A stretch of 49,341 nucleotides of DNA from contig JABDBZ010000007.1 in NCBI GenBank assembly GCA_013288385.1, positions 1 to 49,341 on the forward strand. Direction: 5' to 3'. The notes beneath the pieces are model-generated. The model had not been told where the DNA came from. It made no database searches and saw nothing but the letters and a program-made list of their open reading frames with translations. Shown piece after piece: positions 44,313 through 49,341 of the stretch. Positions within the stretch are counted from its first letter, which is position 1; each line of letters begins with the position of its first letter. The position numbers were made by a program, and so were the translations under genes. This stretch comes from Bacteroidota bacterium. GTDB lineage: Bacteria; Bacteroidota; Bacteroidia; B-17B0; Aurantibacillaceae.

Positions 44313-46325
44313 ATGGCTTCATCAAAAAAATTAGACGCAAAAATACCGGATGGTCAGTTAGAACAGAAATGGTCTAAATATAAATCTACTGTACATCTTG
44401 TAAATCCTGCAAATAAAAGGAGTTTAGAAGTTTTAGTTATAGGATCAGGTTTAGCGGGTTCATCTGCTGCTGCATCTTTAGCTGAAATGGGATATAAAGT
44501 AAAAGTATTTTGTTTTCAGGATTCGCCTCGTCGTGCACATTCAATTGCAGCACAAGGTGGAATTAACGCGGCAAAAAATTATCAAAATGATGGCGATAGT
44601 GTTTACCGTTTATTTTATGATACCATTAAAGGTGGAGATTATCGTTCACGTGAAGGCAATGTACATCGTTTAGCAGAAGTTTCGAGCCATATCATTGATC
44701 AATGTGTTGCGCAAGGTGTGCCATTTGCACGTGAGTACGGTGGCTTATTAAGCAATCGTTCTTTTGGTGGCACACAAGTACAACGTACATTTTATGCGGC
44801 AGGCCAAACAGGTCAGCAATTATTATTAGGTGCATATTCAGCTTTACAACGTCAGGTTGGTATGGGTGCTGTAAAATTATTGGCTCGTCATGAAATGTTG
44901 GATATTGTAAATATTGATGGAAAATGTAGAGGAATTATAGCGCGTGATTTAGTAAGTGGAAAATTAGAGCGTCATTTCGGACATGCAGTTTTATTGTGTA
45001 CCGGTGGATATGGAAACGTGTTTTTTCTTTCAACAAATGCTATGGGATGCAATGTAACTGCGGCCTGGAAGGCACATAAAAAAGGCGCGTTTTTTGGAAA
45101 TCCATGTTATACACAAATTCATCCAACATGTATTCCTGTGAGTGGAGAGCATCAATCGAAATTGACGTTGATGTCAGAATCGCTTCGTAATGATGGTAGA
45201 ATTTGGGTTCCAAAAAAGAAAGAAGACGCCCAAGCAATTGCATCCGGTAAAATGAATCCGAATGATTTGAAGGAAGATGATAGAGATTATTATTTAGAAA
45301 GAAGATACCCAGCATTTGGAAATCTTGTTCCGCGTGATGTTGCGAGCCGTGCTGCAAAAGAAAGATGTGATTCAGGTTTTGGAGTTAATGCAACCGGACA
45401 AGCAGTTTATTTGGATTTCGCATTCAACATGAAATACAAATACGGTAAAACGGAGGCAACAAAAAAAGGAATTGAAAATCCGACTGAAGAACAATTGACA
45501 GAATTTGGTCAGGCTGTTATCAAAGAAAAATATGGTAATTTATTTGATATGTATGAGCAGATCACCGGTGTAAATCCATACAAAAATCCAATGATGATTT
45601 ATCCTGCGGTGCATTATACAATGGGTGGACTTTGGGTTGATTATCATTTAATGACAACTGTGCCTGGCTTGTATGCATTAGGAGAAGCAAACTTTAGTGA
45701 TCATGGTGCAAATCGTTTGGGTGCATCAGCATTAATGCAAGGTTTAGCTGATGGTTATTTTGTAATTCCATACACAATTGGAGAATATTTAGCAGATGAA
45801 ATTCGTACTAAATCTATTCCAACCGAAAACGAAGAATTTGTAAAAGCAGAACAAGAAGTAGAAAATAGAATTAATAAATTACTAAATATAAAAGGCACAA
45901 AATCGGTTGATCATTTTCACAAACGTTTAGGAAAAGTGATGTGGGATAAATGTGGAATGGCTCGCAATGCTGAAGGTTTGAAATGGGCAATTGAAGAGAT
46001 TAGAAAAATTCGCGCTGAGTTTTGGGCAGATGTTCGTGTGCCCGGTTCAGCAAATGAATTTAATCCTGAATTAGAAAAAGCAGGCCGCGTTGCAGATTTT
46101 ATTGAGTTAGGTGAATTGATGTGTAAAGATGCATTACATCGCAACGAGAGCTGTGGTGGACACTTCCGTGAGGAATATCAAACTGAAGAAGGAGAAGCAA
46201 ATCGTGACGATGAAAAATTTGCTTACGTAGCTGCCTGGGAAATGAAAGAAGTAGGTGAATGGGAATTAAACAAAGAAGAATTAAAATTTGAGAATATTAA
46301 AATTGCTGCACGTAGTTATAAATAA
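44313..46325 (+). CDS. sdhA: Succinate dehydrogenase flavoprotein subunit
   Basis: SdhA oxidises succinate to fumarate on a covalently bound FAD in the TCA cycle. The 670-residue protein has the dinucleotide-binding start [19 protein letters not shown] (about 40-58). The FAD-attachment region is [12 protein letters not shown] with His76. Later come the active-site HPTCIP region, [21 protein letters not shown] and the C-terminal FAD segment [17 protein letters not shown]. Length matches the long SdhA form (about 640-670 residues) that pairs with b558-type anchors. It lies between sdhC and sdhB with short gaps. Confidence 0.96.
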   Translation: MASSKKLDAKIPDGQLEQKWSKYKSTVHLVNPANKRSLEVLVIGSGLAGSSAAASLAEMGYKVKVFCFQDSPRRAHSIAAQGGINAAKNYQNDGDSVYRLFYDTIKGGDYRSREGNVHRLAEVSSHIIDQCVAQGVPFAREYGGLLSNRSFGGTQVQRTFYAAGQTGQQLLLGAYSALQRQVGMGAVKLLARHEMLDIVNIDGKCRGIIARDLVSGKLERHFGHAVLLCTGGYGNVFFLSTNAMGCNVTAAWKAHKKGAFFGNPCYTQIHPTCIPVSGEHQSKLTLMSESLRNDGRIWVPKKKEDAQAIASGKMNPNDLKEDDRDYYLERRYPAFGNLVPRDVASRAAKERCDSGFGVNATGQAVYLDFAFNMKYKYGKTEATKKGIENPTEEQLTEFGQAVIKEKYGNLFDMYEQITGVNPYKNPMMIYPAVHYTMGGLWVDYHLMTTVPGLYALGEANFSDHGANRLGASALMQGLADGYFVIPYTIGEYLADEIRTKSIPTENEEFVKAEQEVENRINKLLNIKGTKSVDHFHKRLGKVMWDKCGMARNAEGLKWAIEEIRKIRAEFWADVRVPGSANEFNPELEKAGRVADFIELGELMCKDALHRNESCGGHFREEYQTEEGEANRDDEKFAYVAAWEMKEVGEWELNKEELKFENIKIAARSYK

Positions 46326-46339
46326 TTAAAACATTAACC

Positions 46340-47113
46340 ATGGCTGGAACTAGCGAAAAAACAATCAACGTCAACGTTAAAGTTTGGCGTCAGAAAAACA
46401 AAAACGAAAAAGGTGGCTTTGAAACACACGATATGAAAGGTGTTTCAGTTGACATGTCTTTTTTAGAAATGTTTGATGTACTAAACGAACGTTTAATTAA
46501 CGAAGGAAAAGATCCTGTTGCATTTGATCACGATTGCCGTGAAGGTATTTGTGGTATGTGTAGTATGTATATTAATGGTCGCCCACACGGCCCAAAACAA
46601 GGCGTTACAACTTGTCAGTTACACATGAGAAGTTTCAAGGATGGTGATACCATTGTAGTTGAACCATGGCGCAGTGCAGCTTTTCCGGTTATAAAAGACC
46701 TTGCCGTTGATCGTTCAGCATTCGACAGAGTTATTGCGGCAGGAGGATTTGTTTCTGTAAATACAGGTAATGCAAAAGATGCAAATAATATTTTGATACC
46801 GAAAGATGATGCCGATGAAGCATTTAACGCAGCAGCTTGTATTGGCTGTGGTGCTTGTGTTGCAGCTTGCAAAAACGGAAGTGCTATGTTGTTTGTTTCG
46901 GCAAAAGTTTCGCAACTAGCTTTATTACCTCAAGGAAAAGTAGAAGCCCAGCAACGTGTTTTAGATATGGTTCACCATATGGATATGGAAGGATTTGGGA
47001 ATTGCACTAACACTGGAGCATGTGAAGCGGAATGCCCGAAAGAAATTTCGTTAGAAAATATCGCACGTATGAATAGAGAATTCTTATTTGCAAATGCAAA
47101 CGAGAAAAAATGA
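46340..47113 (+). CDS. sdhB: Succinate dehydrogenase iron-sulfur subunit
   Basis: SdhB carries electrons from FAD to the membrane subunit through three iron-sulfur clusters. The 257-residue protein has the plant-type [2Fe-2S] site (C66, C71, C74, C92, in [20 protein letters not shown] and TTCQ). The ferredoxin-like region has [11 protein letters not shown] (C167, C170, C173, C177) and [15 protein letters not shown] (C222, C228, C232) for the [4Fe-4S] and [3Fe-4S] clusters. The gene starts 15 bases after sdhA and ends in a palindromic element containing a terminator. Confidence 0.96.
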   Translation: MAGTSEKTINVNVKVWRQKNKNEKGGFETHDMKGVSVDMSFLEMFDVLNERLINEGKDPVAFDHDCREGICGMCSMYINGRPHGPKQGVTTCQLHMRSFKDGDTIVVEPWRSAAFPVIKDLAVDRSAFDRVIAAGGFVSVNTGNAKDANNILIPKDDADEAFNAAACIGCGACVAACKNGSAMLFVSAKVSQLALLPQGKVEAQQRVLDMVHHMDMEGFGNCTNTGACEAECPKEISLENIARMNREFLFANANEKK

Positions 47114-47250
47114 TGGAACACAGATGATGCGAGTCATTGTGATTTCAGAAAATCATAACAAGAAAGCCTTCCAAATTTATCTGGAAGGCTTTTTTATTAG
47201 TTCGATTAAAATCATATTTATCATCATAATCTGCGTCATCCATGTTCCAT
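47113..47250. repeat. Palindromic element enclosing the sdh terminator
   Basis: Bases 47113-47134 (start ATGGAACACAGATGATGCG) and 47229-47250 (end CTGCGTCATCCATGTTCCAT) are inverted copies with about 17 of 22 positions matching. Weaker pairing continues inward to a central terminator hairpin. The element begins at the last base of the sdhB stop codon. Sequences of the GGAACAC-GGATGA-CGCAGATT type are familiar to me as intergenic repeats in Bacteroidota genomes. Confidence 0.55.
47163..47196 (+). terminator. Intrinsic terminator of sdhCAB
   Basis: AAAGCCTTCCA (47163-47173) pairs perfectly with TGGAAGGCTTT (47182-47192), loop of 8 bases, followed by T-run. It lies 50 bases after the sdhB stop codon. 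Confidence 0.88.
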
Positions 47251-47381
47251 TGCCTCTCATCAAAAAGCGAAGCGTTCTTAATCTACACTACTTCCATAAC
47301 ATTACGTTGTTCGTTAATTGAAAAAGAATGTTCCGTAAACAATCCTTTATTTTTTTATTTTCGTATAACAAACAATTTTAC

Positions 47382-49341
47382 ATGAAAAAAATTATACTTC
47401 TTTCTATCTTAATATTTCTTGGATTTGGAATCATTAAATCTCAAACGAGTGTATATCTTACCTGGGCTAGTGGTTTCGGTGATATTCATTCAGGCGATGA
47501 TAATACAAAGGCTTCGGTAATTGATGCAGCGGGTAATGTTTATATAACCGGACAAATTGCTGATACAACTAATTTTAATCCGGGTCCGGGCACTTATACT
47601 TTGCAAGGATTGAATCAGGCTTATTTTGCAAAATATAATTCAATTGGCGCATTTGTTTGGGCAAATGCTTTGAGTGGGAATGGATTTTCAAGTGGTTTAG
47701 CAATTGATGTTGATGCAGCAGGTAATGTTTATGTTTCGGGTTCCTTCAATGGAGGTACAATTGATTTTGATCCTTCTCCATCAACATTTACTATTGCTGC
47801 GCAGGCAAACGATTTATTTTTAGCAAAGTACACATCGAGTGGTACCTTCAGTTGGGCTTATTCAATTGCCGGCTCAGCTTCTGCAGTGCAACCCAATTTT
47901 ATGAAAGTAAATGGTGCTGGTGATATCGTTTTGGTTGGCGATTTTTTTAGCACATCGCCAATTAATTTTAATCCTGCAGGACCATCGTATACAATTGCGT
48001 GTAATGCTTCGTCAACAGATGGCTTTGTTGCTAAATATAATACGTCGGGTATTTTGCAATGGGGTTTTGCGATAGGAGATGCGATGACTGATTATGTTTA
48101 TGGAGTTGACGTTGATGCTTCAGACAATGTTTATATAACCGGTGAATATCAATTGAGTCCTGACTTTGATCCATCTATAGCTACCGCTGTTCATACTTCT
48201 AATGGACTATCAGATTTATTTTTCGCAAAATATTCTTCAAGTGGAAATTTTTTGTGGGCGAATAGTATCGGAGGAACTGCAAATGATGGCGCTTATCGTA
48301 TTAAATTAAATAATGCAGGAGATTTTTTAGTTTCTGGTTATATGTCAAGTAATACAATGGATGCAGATCCATCAGTGGCAACACTAACTTTAAATAAAGT
48401 TGGATCAGGTTCTGAGGATGTTTTTTTAGGAAAATATAATAACTCAACCGGAAATTTAGTTTGGGCGAAAAACACAGGAGGTAATTCGCATATTTATTCT
48501 AACTCGATTGCGATTGATCAGCAAAATAATATTTATTTGGCAGGTAGTTTCGATGCACTAACAGATTTTGATTTTTCTGCAGGTTCATTTACAATTGCTC
48601 CTATTACAACTACTTATTCAGATATTTTTTTAGCGAAGTACGATAATTCAAGTAATATAATTTATGCTGAGAATATTGGTGGTGGTAATGCTCAGGGCAA
48701 TGTAGCATATAATGTAAATGTAGATAACGCTAACAATATTATTTTCAGTGGCACATACGCAAATCCTGTTGATGTTGATTTTTCAGTGGCAACAAATACG
48801 TTAACAGTTTTTGGTGGACAAGATATTTTTCTTGTAAAATATTCGCAATGTATCAGTCCGGATACCCCAACATTAACTGCAACTTCAGTAACTATGTGTG
48901 CCAATGGTGTTGCAACATTATCCATTGCTAACGGTAATTTAAACTCGGCTGCAAATTGGGTGTGGGCAAGTATAGTTTGTGGTTCATCAACAATTGGTGT
49001 TGGACCAACCGTAACAGTTTCGCCATTGTTTTTAACGTCTTATTTTGTGAGAGGTGAAGGAGGTTGTATTAATCCGGGTTTTTGCGCAAGTGCTTCGGTT
49101 GCTGTTACAAATTCAAAGGATATTACAGGGCAAGTTATAACAAGTACTTCTGTGCCTGTGCCTGGTTACGTTATATTGTATAAATATGAAGGCCCGCAAT
49201 TAACGAAATGGGATTCTGTAACATATCAAAATATTAACGCATCAGGAAATTATACGTTCAATTCAGTTAATTCAAACAGTTATATTTTAATGTGTTTACC
49301 AAGCGCAGCTAGTTTACAAACTACCTATTCTCCTAATGCAA
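47382..49341 (+). CDS. SBBP-repeat secreted protein, 3' end outside the window
   Basis: The frame is open from the ATG at 47382 to the last base (653 codons visible). A signal peptide (about 1-23, ending IKSQ) is followed by six or seven repeats of about 60-70 residues (about 25-487). Each repeat has a strand like AAGNVYVSGSF, then a D-F-D-P or F-N-P-x-P motif, then FLAKYTSSGTFSWA. These are SBBP beta-propeller blades. An Ig-like cysteine-containing domain (about 488-580) and a further beta domain starting DITGQVITSTSVPVPGYVIL follow. Such proteins usually end in a T9SS sorting domain, which would lie beyond the window. The role is probably at the cell surface. Confidence 0.85.
   Translation, partial: MKKIILLSILIFLGFGIIKSQTSVYLTWASGFGDIHSGDDNTKASVIDAAGNVYITGQIADTTNFNPGPGTYTLQGLNQAYFAKYNSIGAFVWANALSGNGFSSGLAIDVDAAGNVYVSGSFNGGTIDFDPSPSTFTIAAQANDLFLAKYTSSGTFSWAYSIAGSASAVQPNFMKVNGAGDIVLVGDFFSTSPINFNPAGPSYTIACNASSTDGFVAKYNTSGILQWGFAIGDAMTDYVYGVDVDASDNVYITGEYQLSPDFDPSIATAVHTSNGLSDLFFAKYSSSGNFLWANSIGGTANDGAYRIKLNNAGDFLVSGYMSSNTMDADPSVATLTLNKVGSGSEDVFLGKYNNSTGNLVWAKNTGGNSHIYSNSIAIDQQNNIYLAGSFDALTDFDFSAGSFTIAPITTTYSDIFLAKYDNSSNIIYAENIGGGNAQGNVAYNVNVDNANNIIFSGTYANPVDVDFSVATNTLTVFGGQDIFLVKYSQCISPDTPTLTATSVTMCANGVATLSIANGNLNSAANWVWASIVCGSSTIGVGPTVTVSPLFLTSYFVRGEGGCINPGFCASASVAVTNSKDITGQVITSTSVPVPGYVILYKYEGPQLTKWDSVTYQNINASGNYTFNSVNSNSYILMCLPSAASLQTTYSPNA

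Noticed and set aside
45040..45357. 105-codon minus-strand frame within sdhA
   Set aside because: Antisense of a highly conserved gene and the product has no meaningful composition.
47088..47321. 77-codon open frame overlapping the end of sdhB
   Set aside because: It overlaps sdhB in another frame and runs through the terminator hairpin and the palindromic element, so translation is unlikely.
1..49341. Search for tRNA, rRNA, phage or transposase genes
   Set aside because: No cloverleaf, rRNA-like or integrase/transposase-like sequence was seen. Gaps between genes are short and accounted for by promoters, terminators and palindromes.

Overview
The window reads as chromosomal DNA of an AT-rich member of the Bacteroidota. 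The evidence is mutually consistent. Several promoters fit the phylum's TTTG-N18-20-TAnnTTTG pattern (best at 12182-12211, 38928-38957 and 43520-43550). There is a PorG-type (DUF6089) protein, a T9SS C-terminal sorting domain, a DUF4175 protein, and an SdhCAB operon with a single five-helix cytochrome b subunit. Shine-Dalgarno sequences are mostly absent. I cannot assign a genus. I see no phage, integrase, transposase, CRISPR array, rRNA or tRNA, so most of the window is ordinary core-genome content.

Region 1 (1-10786) is a surface-glycan locus. After the last codons of a probable rimO come a Wzx-like flippase, a GT2 glycosyltransferase, a FkbM methyltransferase, a GT4 enzyme, a second GT2, a membrane-anchored transglutaminase-like protein, an AsnB-type amidotransferase, an antisense polytopic membrane protein (possible polymerase) and a second GT4 enzyme. 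Region 2 (10806-18734) holds queA on the minus strand, then uppS-bamA-ompH-ompH (lipid carrier and outer-membrane protein assembly), closed by a strong terminator. A TPR/beta-propeller/carboxypeptidase-regulatory protein resembling PorE without its OmpA domain follows.

Region 3 (18738-31119) has a 1164-residue predicted outer-membrane beta-barrel on the minus strand, xth, and an oligopeptide-type binding lipoprotein with its own terminator. Next is a tightly coupled ispD-polX-GH3-hypothetical operon in which the PolX protein seems to have lost its polymerase active site but kept its PHP domain. A T9SS-sorted secreted protein ends the region. Region 4 (31248-41134) contains DUF4175, an RsbW-like ATPase, a TPR protein, nadK, porG and a PpiD-like foldase. 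Region 5 (41511-49341) has a fused double ABC ATPase on the minus strand, the sdhCAB operon, and the start of a large SBBP-repeat secreted protein cut by the window end.

The main theme is the cell envelope: glycan synthesis and export, carrier lipid, Bam and Skp functions, periplasmic folding and T9SS parts. The observations most worth a second look are the polymerase-dead PolX, three unrelated long palindromic intergenic elements (15559-15719, 41221-41316, 47113-47250), the transglutaminase-like protein in the glycan cluster, and the PorE-like protein lacking an OmpA anchor. I did not find a clearly new multi-gene system.
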